34,720 nt of DNA from Bacteroidota bacterium (GTDB lineage Bacteria; Bacteroidota; Bacteroidia; Chitinophagales; Chitinophagaceae). Numbering within the stretch: position 1 is the first letter of the stretch; the number at the start of each line of letters is the position of its first letter. The notes beneath the pieces were generated by a model. It was not told the DNA's origin, did no database searches, and saw only the letters and a program-made list of their open reading frames with translations. A program made the position numbers and the translations under genes. The DNA lies in NCBI GenBank assembly GCA_013289065.1, contig JABDAP010000022.1:1-34720 (forward strand), in the 5' to 3' direction. This document shows, one piece after another, positions 7,754 through 17,800 of this stretch.

Positions 7754-10372
7754 ATGTCACAGATCAACGAAAACGTAAAAACGCCGGGCGCATATGTGAA
7801 TGAAATACCATCGTTCCCGCCATCGGTGGCGCAGGTGGCCACAGCTATTCCTGCGTTTATAGGATATACCGAAACAGCGATTGTAAACGGAAAAGATGTA
7901 ACCAATCAGGCGGTACGTATTTCATCGCTTGTAGAATATGTGCAATATTTTGGCACAGGGCCCGATCTCAGCGCTGAAATTTCTTTGAATGCAGATAACA
8001 GCGTAAAGCAGGTAGACATCACGCCTTCTTACAAATTGTTTAATGCGATCCGTTTGTTCTTTAATCATGGCGGAAGTAATTGTTATATTATTTCAGTTGG
8101 CGGTTATTCAGCCAGCGGAGCTGTTATCACAGATTTTATTGCCGATGGCCAGATCAGGTGTTTTGAGGTATTGGAAAAACAGGATGAACCCACATTGATC
8201 GTTGTGCCTGATGCTGTAATGCTGGACGACCCGAATGATTTTTATAATATCATGACAAAAGCGCTTAACCAGTGTGCCGAACTGCAGGACCGCTTTACGA
8301 TCATGGATATATGGAAGGGCTTTCTTGACAGAAAGAATGAGCTTTCCTATGATGTGATACAGGAATTCAGAAACGGGATAGGCGCTTCCAATTTAAATTA
8401 TGGAGCGGCGTATTATCCATGGCTCAGGTCGAGCCTCTCGTATTCGATACCCTATAAAAATATCGATTTTAAAGATGCAGCATCGTCGATCATTGCGTTG
8501 AATAAAATAATTATCAATAACCCATTCTTAACACAGCTTGATAATGCGGTGGAGGATAGAAAAACACCTGCAGCTTTTTTTACTAACCGTATTATATCTT
8601 TTGCGGGAGGTGTATCAGAAGTGGATGCAACGTGCACTATTCAAATCCTCACAGCTGGTGATCCAACCACATTTAAGCTTATGGCAACAGGGGTTACTAA
8701 TTCAATAGGAAGTTATAACTCTGTTGCATCAGATACACCGGCAACGATTGCCGGCAAATTGGCTTTAGCTATTAATGCACTTAGTGGTACTACTCATTAT
8801 ACAGCTACAAGCAAGGATGATACTGTTACGGTGGCTTTTCATGTAGTTACCGGATCTAACCCCGGAACACTTAGTTGCGCTCCGGCATTAGTTACTACAG
8901 GCGGTACAGTAGGTACTGTTAGTATTGCTCCTTCTTTCACGCCGGGAGTGGTAGAAGTATTGGCTACCGGCACAGCAACTATTATGGATAATGTGGCGGC
9001 AGGCAGTACGGTTACATTATTTGCTGATGCGGTTCTAATTGCATCTTTCACGGCCACTTCCAATGCCACTCCAAACCAGGTTGCAGCCGGACTGCTTACC
9101 AATCTCCCGGCTTCAGCATATAGTATATCATCTGTTGCCAATACTGCTGTTGTTACAGTTAAAGCAGCAGCCGGTACGGGTGCAGGTGCAAATGCTGTTG
9201 CATTATCAGGAACGATTACCGGTGATAGCGTATCTGCTGAATCATTTTTTGATTCATTGGGTACGGTTATGCCGCCTGTTTCAGACAAAGCCACACTTGG
9301 TACTGTTTTATCAGGCATCGGAGAAATGCTGATCGACCTTATCGGCTTTAACCCCATCGCTGATACCATACCTGCAAAAGCAGGAAATGCAACAGTTAAA
9401 TCCATTCATGATAAATATATCATGGCAAGCAGTGCAACGGCCACAAGTTTCACTCCTATAGAAATATTGATACGCGAGTTGCTTTTATTAAATAGCAGTT
9501 ATCCTGATTCACCACCGGCATCAGGCGATTTTTCAATAGATGATTTTACGGCAAGGGGATATTTATCGGGAAAGATCGGTCAAACCGCAGACGCGTCTAT
9601 TTATGGAACGTCTGCTACAGCTTATGTAACAAACATTTCTGCGAGAGTGCTTACACTATATAATAATGTGGTGAATTATATTTTGAATTTCAGGAACGAG
9701 ATCGATAACCTGATCTCCAATCTTGAATTACAACTGATCGCATCCAGTGCAGTGTATGCAAATATTACCCAGGCAATCAAAAACGAAGGGATCATAGTGC
9801 CGCCATCGGGTGCGGTCGCAGGTGTATATGCTTCGGTAGATGCAACCAGGGGCGTTTGGAAAGCGCCTGCAAATGTTAGCCTGAATACCGTGATAGAACC
9901 TATGGTGACAATTAACGATAACATGCAGGACGACCTTAACGTTGATGTGAATGCAGGCAAATCCATCAATGCCATCAGGGCTTTTACCGGTAAAGGAATT
10001 TTAGTTTGGGGTGCACGCACATTGGAAGGTAACAGCAACGACTGGAGATATATTTCCGTCCGCCGCTTCTATATCATGGTAGAAGAAACTGTAAAAAAAG
10101 CAGCCTTCCAGTTTGTGTTTGAACCGAATGATGGTAAAACATGGGTTCGGTTAAGGGCCATGATAGAAAATTACCTTTCTAATTTATGGAGCCAGGGAGC
10201 ATTGGCCGGCGCTAAACCTGAGGCGGCTTATTATGTAAAAGTGGGCCTTGGACAAACCATGACCTTCCAGGATGTACTCGATGGTAAAATGATCGTGGAA
10301 ATAGGCATGGCGCCGGTACGCCCTGCAGAATTTATTATTCTCCGTTTTTCACAGGTGCAGCAACAGGCATAA
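7754..10372 (+). CDS. Contractile tail sheath protein with a large inserted domain pair
   Basis: 872 residues. The N-terminus (TPGAYVNEIPSFPPSVAQV, then AIPAFIGYTE) is the hallmark of phage/eCIS sheath proteins. The C-terminal ~180 residues (NVDVNAGKSINAIRAFTGKG, WRYISVRRFYIMVEETVKKA, GLGQTMTFQDV, RPAEFIILRFSQ) carry the conserved sheath core that binds the tube and forms inter-subunit strand handshakes. Between about residues 283 and 500 lies a Thr/Ala/Gly/Val-rich insertion of two similar ~100-residue beta-rich units, probably exposed on the outer particle surface. It is the only sheath gene in the cluster, so it must form the entire sheath. It is larger than typical single-sheath homologs (roughly 450-700 residues, from general knowledge). 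The start ATG follows 19 nt after the previous stop. Confidence 0.92.
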   Translation: MSQINENVKTPGAYVNEIPSFPPSVAQVATAIPAFIGYTETAIVNGKDVTNQAVRISSLVEYVQYFGTGPDLSAEISLNADNSVKQVDITPSYKLFNAIRLFFNHGGSNCYIISVGGYSASGAVITDFIADGQIRCFEVLEKQDEPTLIVVPDAVMLDDPNDFYNIMTKALNQCAELQDRFTIMDIWKGFLDRKNELSYDVIQEFRNGIGASNLNYGAAYYPWLRSSLSYSIPYKNIDFKDAASSIIALNKIIINNPFLTQLDNAVEDRKTPAAFFTNRIISFAGGVSEVDATCTIQILTAGDPTTFKLMATGVTNSIGSYNSVASDTPATIAGKLALAINALSGTTHYTATSKDDTVTVAFHVVTGSNPGTLSCAPALVTTGGTVGTVSIAPSFTPGVVEVLATGTATIMDNVAAGSTVTLFADAVLIASFTATSNATPNQVAAGLLTNLPASAYSISSVANTAVVTVKAAAGTGAGANAVALSGTITGDSVSAESFFDSLGTVMPPVSDKATLGTVLSGIGEMLIDLIGFNPIADTIPAKAGNATVKSIHDKYIMASSATATSFTPIEILIRELLLLNSSYPDSPPASGDFSIDDFTARGYLSGKIGQTADASIYGTSATAYVTNISARVLTLYNNVVNYILNFRNEIDNLISNLELQLIASSAVYANITQAIKNEGIIVPPSGAVAGVYASVDATRGVWKAPANVSLNTVIEPMVTINDNMQDDLNVDVNAGKSINAIRAFTGKGILVWGARTLEGNSNDWRYISVRRFYIMVEETVKKAAFQFVFEPNDGKTWVRLRAMIENYLSNLWSQGALAGAKPEAAYYVKVGLGQTMTFQDVLDGKMIVEIGMAPVRPAEFIILRFSQVQQQA

Positions 10373-10430
10373 AGTATAACTGATAAAAATCAAAAAATAA
10401 ACATCTTCTAATAAAATTAAAACATAGATC

Positions 10431-10862
10431 ATGGCAAATTATCCGTTACCAAAATTTCATTTTCAGGTTGATTGGGGTGGAACCAAAATCGGTTTCACGG
10501 AAGTATCAGGACTGGACATTACCACCGATGTGATAGAGTACCGCGAGGGCTCAAGTCCCGTATACGGTAAAACGAAAATGCCTGGCCAGCATAAATTCAG
10601 CAACCTGACCATGAAGCGTGGCATCTTTAAATCGGACAATGAATTTTATGCATGGTACAATACCATTACCATGAATAAAGTGGAACGCAGGGATATTACG
10701 ATCAGCCTGCTTGATGAAACGCTTGCACCCGTAGTTGTATGGAAAATAAAAAATGCATGGCCCACAAAGATCACTTCAACCGACCTGAAAGCGGATGGCA
10801 GTGAAGTGGCGATTGAATCAATGGAACTGGCGCATGAAGGATTAACCATACAAAACGATTAA
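10431..10862 (+). CDS. Inner tube protein (gp19/Hcp-like, Pvc1/Afp1-type)
   Basis: 143 residues, the usual size for eCIS tube subunits. The signature is FHFQVDWGGTKIGFTEVSGL, then YREGSSPVYGKTKMPGQHKF, NLTMKRGIF and WPTKITSTDLKADGSEVAIE, all typical of the T4 gp19-like tube family. Hexameric rings of this protein form the rigid inner tube that carries cargo and is driven out by sheath contraction. It lies 58 nt after the sheath gene and 2 nt before the second tube-like gene, so the three are likely cotranscribed. No signal peptide, as expected for a cytoplasmically assembled particle. Confidence 0.92.
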   Translation: MANYPLPKFHFQVDWGGTKIGFTEVSGLDITTDVIEYREGSSPVYGKTKMPGQHKFSNLTMKRGIFKSDNEFYAWYNTITMNKVERRDITISLLDETLAPVVVWKIKNAWPTKITSTDLKADGSEVAIESMELAHEGLTIQND

Positions 10863-10864
10863 CG

Positions 10865-11371
10865 ATGCAGTTGTATCCACTGACCGGTTTTCATTTTCTT
10901 GTTACGTTCGAATTGTATCCGCAATTACCCAATGATCTGAGTTTCCAGGAAGTGAGTGGATTGACTGCAGAAGTAAATATGGATAGTTATGCCGAAGGTG
11001 GCGAGAACCGGTTTACACATTCGCTTCCCGTTCGCACAAAGTATTCCGACCTGATATTAAAACGGGGTTTGGGATTGGTATCCGGGCTTACCTCCTGGTG
11101 CATTGATGCGATAGAAAATTATAATTACCAGCCGGTGAACCTGGTAGTGTCGCTCCTGGATGAAAATCATTTGCCTGTTTCTTCCTGGTATGTAGTGAAT
11201 GCCATTCCACTGAAATATGAGATCGCGCCATTCAATGCGGAACAAAGCCAGGTGGTGATAGAATCGCTGACACTTCGTTATGAGTATTATAAAAACCTGA
11301 ATCTGTCGGGTGCAATTGCCACATGGCTCACACCGGATATAAAACCTACACAAACCATATCAGTGCCATAA
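10865..11371 (+). CDS. Tube-initiator-type protein (Pvc5/Afp5-like)
   Basis: 168 residues with the same fold signature as the preceding tube protein (GFHFLVTFE, FQEVSGLTAEV, SDLILKRGLG, VSLLDENHLPVSSW, FNAEQSQVVIESLTLRYEYY) but with a longer C-terminal tail. In related particles a second, distinct tube-like protein (Pvc5) forms the ring connecting the tube to the spike/baseplate. The position directly after the main tube gene and before the LysM/VgrG genes supports that role. Starts with ATG 2 nt after the previous TAA. Confidence 0.85.
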   Translation: MQLYPLTGFHFLVTFELYPQLPNDLSFQEVSGLTAEVNMDSYAEGGENRFTHSLPVRTKYSDLILKRGLGLVSGLTSWCIDAIENYNYQPVNLVVSLLDENHLPVSSWYVVNAIPLKYEIAPFNAEQSQVVIESLTLRYEYYKNLNLSGAIATWLTPDIKPTQTISVP

Positions 11372-11401
11372 TCGTTTTTTTTTTGAAATAAAATAAAACA
11401 T

Positions 11402-11560
11402 ATGCCCATCGAAATACGCGAACTCACGATCAAAGCAAACGTTGATGAAAATAATAAAACAACGGCATCTGCGCAGACAGCACAGGTAAATACAGAAAAC
11501 ATTATTGCCTCCTGCGTGGAGCAGGTACTTGAAATTCTTAAACAAAAAAATGAACGCTGA
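11402..11560 (+). CDS. DUF5908-type small eCIS protein
   Basis: 52 residues, MPIEIRELTIKANVDENN at the N-terminus and EQVLEILKQKNER at the C-terminus. The MPIEIREL start and the terminal amphipathic helix (IASCVEQVLEILKQ) are typical of the DUF5908 family found in contractile injection clusters, in the same slot as the small Afp6/Pvc6 gene. Its stop codon overlaps the next start (TGATG), indicating translational coupling. An A-rich tract precedes the ATG. Its role is not established; a small baseplate or spike-associated component is plausible. Confidence 0.75.
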   Translation: MPIEIRELTIKANVDENNKTTASAQTAQVNTENIIASCVEQVLEILKQKNER

Positions 11561-12279
11561 TGGTTTCCGGAGAATTAACCAAGATGACGATAAAGGCTTA
11601 TGGAGATGCAACATTTCAAAAGCCCGCTCTCGGCGAATACGATGTGCTTGTTAACCCCGAATCGTATGCCATATCTTATGAGGTTAAAACAAATGATACA
11701 ACCGCACAGGGTAAGGGCGGCGGCGCCTCGTCGTTTAACCTTATTTCTTCACAAACACTGGATTTTAAATTTCTGTTTGATGGCACAGGCATCATCCGCC
11801 AGGGAAACGGGCCGGGCGGAATCGATGTAACGCCGGCTATATTAGGCGGCTCTGTAAAAAAAGATGTGGTGGAAGAGATCAATAAATTTAAAAAGATCGT
11901 GTACCTGGTTGATGGAGACATTCATCAGCCGAGGTTTGTTCAATTGCAATGGGGTGCGCTTCATTATAATTGCACGCTGGATAAAATGACCTTGCATTTT
12001 AAATTATTCCGCCCCGATGGATACCCTTTGCGTGTGGAGGCGGACTGCACATTTAAAAGTGTGATCGATGGTAAACAACTTGCCCTCTTTACCGATACAC
12101 ATTCGCCGGATATCACCAAAGTACATACCGTTAAAAAAGGAGACACGCTTCCGCTGCTTTGTTATCGCGAATACGGCGACAGTAAATATTATTACCAGGT
12201 AGCGGCATACAATAACCTTACGGATCTGAAACAACTTGAACCCGGAACGAGGTTGATCTTTCCACCAATAGCCAAATAA
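11560..12279 (+). CDS. Baseplate hub protein with C-terminal LysM (Pvc7/Afp7-like)
   Basis: 239 residues. The N-terminal ~170 residues (LGEYDVLVNPESYAISYEVK, LDFKFLFDGTG, VQLQWGALHYNCTLDKMTLHF, PLRVEADCTF) match the eCIS tube/baseplate-hub family. A LysM domain follows at about 188-237 (HTVKKGDTLPLLCYREYGD, YYYQVAAYNN, PGTRLIFPP). In homologous particles this protein binds around the spike and tube initiator, and the LysM domain is structural and need not bind peptidoglycan. The start codon overlaps the DUF5908 stop by 1 nt. The gene is followed after 3 nt by the VgrG-like spike gene. Confidence 0.87.
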   Translation: MVSGELTKMTIKAYGDATFQKPALGEYDVLVNPESYAISYEVKTNDTTAQGKGGGASSFNLISSQTLDFKFLFDGTGIIRQGNGPGGIDVTPAILGGSVKKDVVEEINKFKKIVYLVDGDIHQPRFVQLQWGALHYNCTLDKMTLHFKLFRPDGYPLRVEADCTFKSVIDGKQLALFTDTHSPDITKVHTVKKGDTLPLLCYREYGDSKYYYQVAAYNNLTDLKQLEPGTRLIFPPIAK

Positions 12280-12282
12280 AAA

Positions 12283-14073
12283 ATGTCGTATAGCCAATCA
12301 CTGCCGGGTAACCAAAATACCGATCTCGTAACCTTTACCATAAAGGTGAACGGGAATGTTATCAGTACCCAATACAAGGTTACGGCTATCAACGTGATCA
12401 AGGAAACAAACAGGATCCCTTCCGCACGGCTGATCATTTACGATGGTGATGTGGCTTTACAGGATTTTGAAGTAAGCAATGAAGAAACATTTGTTCCCGG
12501 TGCGGCCATTGAAATAAAAGCAGGCTACCATTCTGATGAAGAAACCATTTTCAAAGGCATCATTATCAAACACAGTTTAAAAATACGCACCGACCGTTCT
12601 CCCGCACTCATTCTTGATTGCAGGGACAATTCGGTTAAAATGACCATAGCGCGAAAGAGTAAATACTTCTATGACCAGAAAGACAGCGATGCAATAGAAG
12701 AAATTGCGGGCTCGTATGGTTTGGATACTGATATTGAAAGCACTTCTGTGCAATATAAAGCGATCGTTCAGTACGACAGTACCGATTGGGATTTTGCCGT
12801 AACACGTGCAGAGGCCAATGGAAAAATCTTTCTCGTGAATGATGGAAAAATAACCATGCGTAAACCGGTATTGAATAATGATACCGTACTCGATGCCGTT
12901 TTCGGTGCAACCATACTGGAACTGGATGCAGATATCGATGTGCGCAACCAATATGCAGGAATGCAGGCAACCAGCTGGGATAAAACAAACCAGGCAATTA
13001 CTTCCGTGGAAGCAAACGATCCGCAACTTGCAGAGAATGGAAATTTATCTGCTGCAACACTGTCTGGCGTTTTTGGCATTACTGAAAATCTTTTTGTAAG
13101 CGAACAGGTTACAGAAAACGAATTACAGGAATGGGCCGATGCACGTATGAGCCGCGCCAAATTATCACGATGCCGCGGAAGGGTAAAATTTCAGGGATAT
13201 GCAAAATTATTCCCCGGCGACCTGATCAATATCGGCGGCGTGGGCGACCGTTTCAATGGAAAAGTTTTTATATCGGGAGTACACCATGAAATAACAAACG
13301 GCAACTGGACAACAGATGCGCAGTTTGGCCTGGCGAATGAATTGTTCCTGCAAAAAGAAACCATCCATTCATCTTCTGCAGCCTCTATGATGCCTGCTAT
13401 ACAGGGATTACAGATCGGCGTTGTTACAAAGCTGGAGAATGACCCGGATGGACAGGACCGGATACAGGTAAGGCTCCCGATCATTGATGCCGGGGATGAT
13501 GGAATATGGATGCGTATGGCCTGCATGGATGCCGGAAATAACCGCGGCACTTTTTTCCGCCCCGAAATAGGCGATGAAGTGATCACCGGTTTTGTAAACA
13601 ACGATCCGCGCGATGCAGTAGTTCTCGGTATGATGAACAGCAGCGCAAAACCCGCAGCCCTGAAAGCTTCCGATCAAAATGATGAGAAAGGGTATGTATC
13701 GAGAAGCGGGATGAAAATGATCTTTAACGACAGCGACAAATCAATCAAAATAGAAACACCCGCCGGAAAAAAAATAACGGTCAGCGAAGCAGATGGGATC
13801 ATAAAACTGGAAGATGAAAATGGAAATAAAATATCGATGGAATCTTCTGCAGTGAATATTGAAAGTGCGGCCGACATGACGATCAAAGCAGCGGGTAACC
13901 TCACGATCGAAGCGGCGAATATTTCACTTTCACCATCATCATCGTTTTCACTTGGTTCCGGCTCGGCTTCGATGAGTGCGGATGCAGGGAGTATTTCTTT
14001 GTCGGCGCCTTCTTTAACAGTAGAAGGTTCGGGTGTAGCAACGATCAAAGGAGGAATAGTAAAGATCAATTAA
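12283..14073 (+). CDS. VgrG-like spike protein (Pvc8/Afp8-like)
   Basis: 596 residues. The N-terminal half (TFTIKVNGNVISTQYKVTAI, then AAIEIKAGYHSDEETIFKGI and residues ~120-330) corresponds to the gp27-like hub. The middle (IGVVTKLENDPDGQDRIQVR, WMRMACMDAG, RPEIGDEVITGFVNNDPRDA) is the gp5-type OB-fold. The C-terminal ~130 residues (KKITVSEADGIIKLEDENGN, then repeated short strands INIES/MTIKAAG/LTIEAAN/ISLS) form the intertwined beta-helix spike. A trimer would puncture the target membrane and hold the PAAR tip encoded next. No C-terminal toxin extension is present, so it is not an evolved VgrG. There is an A-rich tract before ATG 12283, 3 nt after the upstream stop. Confidence 0.93.
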   Translation: MSYSQSLPGNQNTDLVTFTIKVNGNVISTQYKVTAINVIKETNRIPSARLIIYDGDVALQDFEVSNEETFVPGAAIEIKAGYHSDEETIFKGIIIKHSLKIRTDRSPALILDCRDNSVKMTIARKSKYFYDQKDSDAIEEIAGSYGLDTDIESTSVQYKAIVQYDSTDWDFAVTRAEANGKIFLVNDGKITMRKPVLNNDTVLDAVFGATILELDADIDVRNQYAGMQATSWDKTNQAITSVEANDPQLAENGNLSAATLSGVFGITENLFVSEQVTENELQEWADARMSRAKLSRCRGRVKFQGYAKLFPGDLINIGGVGDRFNGKVFISGVHHEITNGNWTTDAQFGLANELFLQKETIHSSSAASMMPAIQGLQIGVVTKLENDPDGQDRIQVRLPIIDAGDDGIWMRMACMDAGNNRGTFFRPEIGDEVITGFVNNDPRDAVVLGMMNSSAKPAALKASDQNDEKGYVSRSGMKMIFNDSDKSIKIETPAGKKITVSEADGIIKLEDENGNKISMESSAVNIESAADMTIKAAGNLTIEAANISLSPSSSFSLGSGSASMSADAGSISLSAPSLTVEGSGVATIKGGIVKIN

Positions 14074-14109
14074 GAAAATAGATACGCACAAAATAAAAAC
14101 CGGCCGATC

Positions 14110-14403
14110 ATGCCTTTCGCAGCAAGACTTACCGACATACATATTTGTCCGATGGTTACGCCACCTGGTGTGCCGCATGTAGGCGGCCCGGTGATAGGCC
14201 CCGGCAGTGCAACAGTTTTGATAGAAAATCTGCCGGCAGCATGTGTAGGGGATAGTTGTATTTGTACAGGGCCGCCCGACAGTATCGTAGCAGGTTCGTC
14301 AACTGTATTGATCGGTGGCAAACCTGCAGCAAGAATGGGAGACACTACATCACATGGAGGATCCATCATCATGGGTTCTGCAACAGTAATCATAGGAGGT
14401 TAA
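14110..14403 (+). CDS. PAAR spike-tip protein (Pvc10/Afp10-like)
   Basis: 97 residues made of PAAR-type repeats: FAARLTDIHICP at the start, two GSATVLI/GSSTVLIGGKPAAR-type units, and a final GSATVIIGG. His, Cys and Asp residues (DIHIC, CVGDSCIC, MGDTTSHGG) could supply the metal site of the tip cone. It would cap the VgrG trimer. The gene is 36 nt after VgrG and its stop lies 1 nt before the next start. The final Gly codons happen to create AGGAGGT at 14394-14400, an ideal Shine-Dalgarno position for the next gene, otherwise unusual in this window. Confidence 0.92.
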   Translation: MPFAARLTDIHICPMVTPPGVPHVGGPVIGPGSATVLIENLPAACVGDSCICTGPPDSIVAGSSTVLIGGKPAARMGDTTSHGGSIIMGSATVIIGG

Positions 14404-14404
14404 T

Positions 14405-14812
14405 ATGGCATATTCATATTTAGGTACAGGCTGGGGATTCCCGCCGCAATTTAACGACCAGCTGAATAGCGTGGTGATGACAAGTGACGAACTCGATATT
14501 CAGCAGAGCCTGGAAATATTATTGACAACAAGAAAAGGCGAACGGGTGATGATGCCCGATTACGGTTGCAATCTTGATGAGATGGTATTCGAATCAATGA
14601 CCACCACATTTAAAACACATATGGCAGAAACGATACGCACGGCGATCCTTTTTTATGAAGCAAGGCTGGATCTGCAAAACGTTACCATCGATGACAGCAG
14701 GGATGCAGAGGGTATCATATTGATCGTGCTCGATTACATAGTACGAACCACCAATTCGCGTTTCAATTTTGTATATCCATTTTATAAAAACGAAGGATCA
14801 GAAATAAAATAA
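14405..14812 (+). CDS. gp25-like baseplate wedge protein (Pvc9/Afp9-like)
   Basis: 135 residues. The core IQQSLEILLTTRKGERVMMP followed by DYGCNLDEMVFE is the GPW/gp25 family signature, as is the later DLQNVTIDDSRDAEGIILIV strand. gp25-like proteins bridge the wedge and nucleate sheath assembly around the tube. The start is preceded by a coincident AGGAGGT four bases upstream. The stop overlaps the next start (TAATG), indicating tight coupling with the large baseplate protein. Confidence 0.92.
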   Translation: MAYSYLGTGWGFPPQFNDQLNSVVMTSDELDIQQSLEILLTTRKGERVMMPDYGCNLDEMVFESMTTTFKTHMAETIRTAILFYEARLDLQNVTIDDSRDAEGIILIVLDYIVRTTNSRFNFVYPFYKNEGSEIK

Positions 14813-17800
14813 TGTCAGGAAGCTGTTACGATAACAATCTTTTATTGCGCGATGGCAGCAGCCAGCAACAGCGGTTGCTGAATGCATTGTTGCCCGTGTA
14901 TGTTAAAGTAGATGAAAGAAAAACCGAAGACCTTATCCTGTTTGCAAAAAAATATGGGTTCTACATAAATTATTACGGGCTCGCCAATACGGTTACCGGC
15001 GATTGGCAGGATCTGATGTCGAAAGATGTTGCTGTTATTATTGCTGCAGTGTCAGATTGGCCCGGCAGGGATCTTTCGCGATACCTTACCAATTTATTTG
15101 CTGAGATACACAATGCTGCAAACGACCAGGAGGCAAAAGATACATTCAAATTTATTTTTGATTTTACTTTTTCACTGGCAATGCATATAGATAATGCATT
15201 AAGATCATTGCCGGAAGATATCAGCTATACCGCTTATCTGCGCGTATCGGCCAAATCGGCGCTGATGCCGCAACTTGCTTTATTGTGGCAATATTATAAT
15301 GATATTATCGGCCATACAAACCATCAGTTCCTGGATCTGATAGATACTTCTTCTGTTCTGAAAGACCCCTTAATGCCCGTAGATGACCCGTTACTGATAC
15401 AGCATTTCGATCCGCAACAGTTGGATGCATCATGGGCCTTTCCATCATTACCAGCGGGAGGGCCAGCCATTACAAGTATTGATGCGGTTACGATCAAAGA
15501 CCAGATCGTGCAATTGATCACGCATAAACTTTTTACCGGGCCGGCCAATGCGTTTATCGATGCTATAAATAATATCATCGAACGCTCAGCGGATTATTTG
15601 AATGAAGTGCTTGAACAATACCCGTCGCACACGCCGCATTATGCTTTATTTCTTTCATTTATCAGGTTGTTCAAACTGGCGCAGGATCATCAAAATGAAT
15701 ATACGCAGGATCATCTTGATTTTTATTACAGGGAAGTACTGAAGCTGCAAAACAAAATGGCCGAACCCGATTTTGTTCACCTGGTTTTTGAACTGCAAAA
15801 AAATACGGCTCCGCTGATCCTGCCATCCGGTACCTTGGTAAAAGCAGGAAAGGATGATCACAAGAACGATCTTTTTTATAGCCTCACCAATAATGTTACC
15901 ATCCAGAGCGCTGTTGTAAAAAACATGCGGTCATTATACCTCTCCAAAACGAACACCGGCAACACTGCAAAACTTTTTGCATCATTACAGGCCGATACGG
16001 AAGATGGGCAGGGAGCCAAATTACTCAGCGCTGATCAGTCATGGTTTGCTTTCGGCGATCCCGCAAAAATACAAGCGGCCGGGATCGGTTTTGCGATCGC
16101 ATCAAATCTTTTTTACCTGAATGAAGGTGGGCGCACCATCACATTTACGATCAAAGATGCGCCGGCAAATTTTACACAAATGAATACGGCGGATCTGTTT
16201 ACTGTTTCTTATACAGGAAGCAAAAAATGGATCGATGCAAACGCAGAAGGTTTTTTGGTTGCAGGAGAATCTACCGTGAGTGTTGCGGGCGCATCATTAC
16301 ATATTACCATCAAACTTCCGGCTAATGCGCCGGCGATCGTTCCGTATTCAAAAAAGATACATGGCGAAAATTATCCGCAGGCATTGCCGATGGTTAAACT
16401 GATGCTTAAAAACGATAATCAATATCAGCAGATAAAATTGACCGATATCAGCAAAGAGTTCACTATTGAAGTAGATGTGGATTCGGTGAAAGATCTTGTA
16501 TTGCAAAACGACAATGGAAAAATAGATCCGTCAAAACCTTTCAAACCTTTTGGAGAATTTCCTGATACGAATGCTTCTTTTATTATCGGAAGTAAAGAAG
16601 TGTTTCAAAAACCATTGACTTATTTACAGCTGAATATGGTGTGGCAGGGAGAAATGCCGGCAAATGCCAGCTCGTCTTTTTTATCGGCGGGCAAGTGGGT
16701 ACCTATTTCAAACAGCAATACATCATTAACCGGTATTGGTTTTGTTCCGGGTGCACAAGTACCCTTAACACCGGTTGATTTTACAGCCAATGACCCTTAC
16801 AGGAATACTTCCACAGATGGATTTGTAAAGATCAGTTTGAACAATGCAAATTATAGTATTGACACTTATCTTAAATCCGTTCAGGCCGCCATCAGCAAAA
16901 ATACGGTTACCGTTACACCAACGGACAGCGATCCCAAAACATTTACCATAACGCCGGCTATCACACTTGCATCATCGCCTGCAACACCGGTAGCAACAGA
17001 CGCATACATCCACTATACATCAACAGATGTTTTATGGAACGATGATTCGGTTGATGCATTCAACAAACGGAAACATTTTTTTTATCATGTAGAACCTTTT
17101 GGCTTTCGCGAGATACACCCGTTCCTTTTAAAGGATCAGCCACATACTACACTGCAACTGCCGGATGATAATGGATGCAACCTCTTACCGGTGTTCCATC
17201 TCGATAACGGCAAATACGATTCAAAGGATAATGGAACGGCCCAGGCTCCCGATAATGGCGGTGAATTATGGATAGGCCTCGACAATGCAGTAAAGAACCA
17301 ATCCGTATCGATCCTCTTCCAGGTTGCAGACGGGACAGCGAACCCGCAAAAATATATGTCAGCGATCAGCTGGTATTATCTGTCGCAGAATAACTGGATA
17401 AAGTTTTCTGTAACAGATATTACCGATGATACAAAAGGGCTCACCATTTCGGCTTTGGTTTCGCTGCTGATACCTGATAACGCAGATGTTGATAATACAC
17501 GCGCAGATGCAGGCCTGGTATGGATCAAACTGGTTGCCACAAATGATACGGATGCAGTTTGCAAATTGATAGCGGTGCGGGCCAATGCAGCAAAAACGGT
17601 ATTTGTACAGGATGCGGATAAACAGATCCAATACATACAGCCCATACCCGCCAATACCATCAGTAAACTTTCGGTAAGCAATGCATCCATAAAAAAAACG
17701 GAGCAGCCATATCCATCATTCGGCGGGTATCCAAAAGAAACAGATGATACTTATTATATAAGAGTAAGTGAAAGGCTGCGGCATAAAAAAAGAGCCATCA

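Noticed and set aside
8839..9405. 188-residue minus-strand open frame inside the sheath gene
   Set aside because: It mirrors the Ala/Val/Thr-rich insertion of the sheath gene on the other strand and lacks any domain signature; coding evidence clearly favours the plus strand.
14394..14400. AGGAGGT as a deliberate Shine-Dalgarno site
   Set aside because: It is produced by the Gly-rich end of the PAAR gene. Other starts in the window use A-rich tracts, so its spacing may be coincidental.
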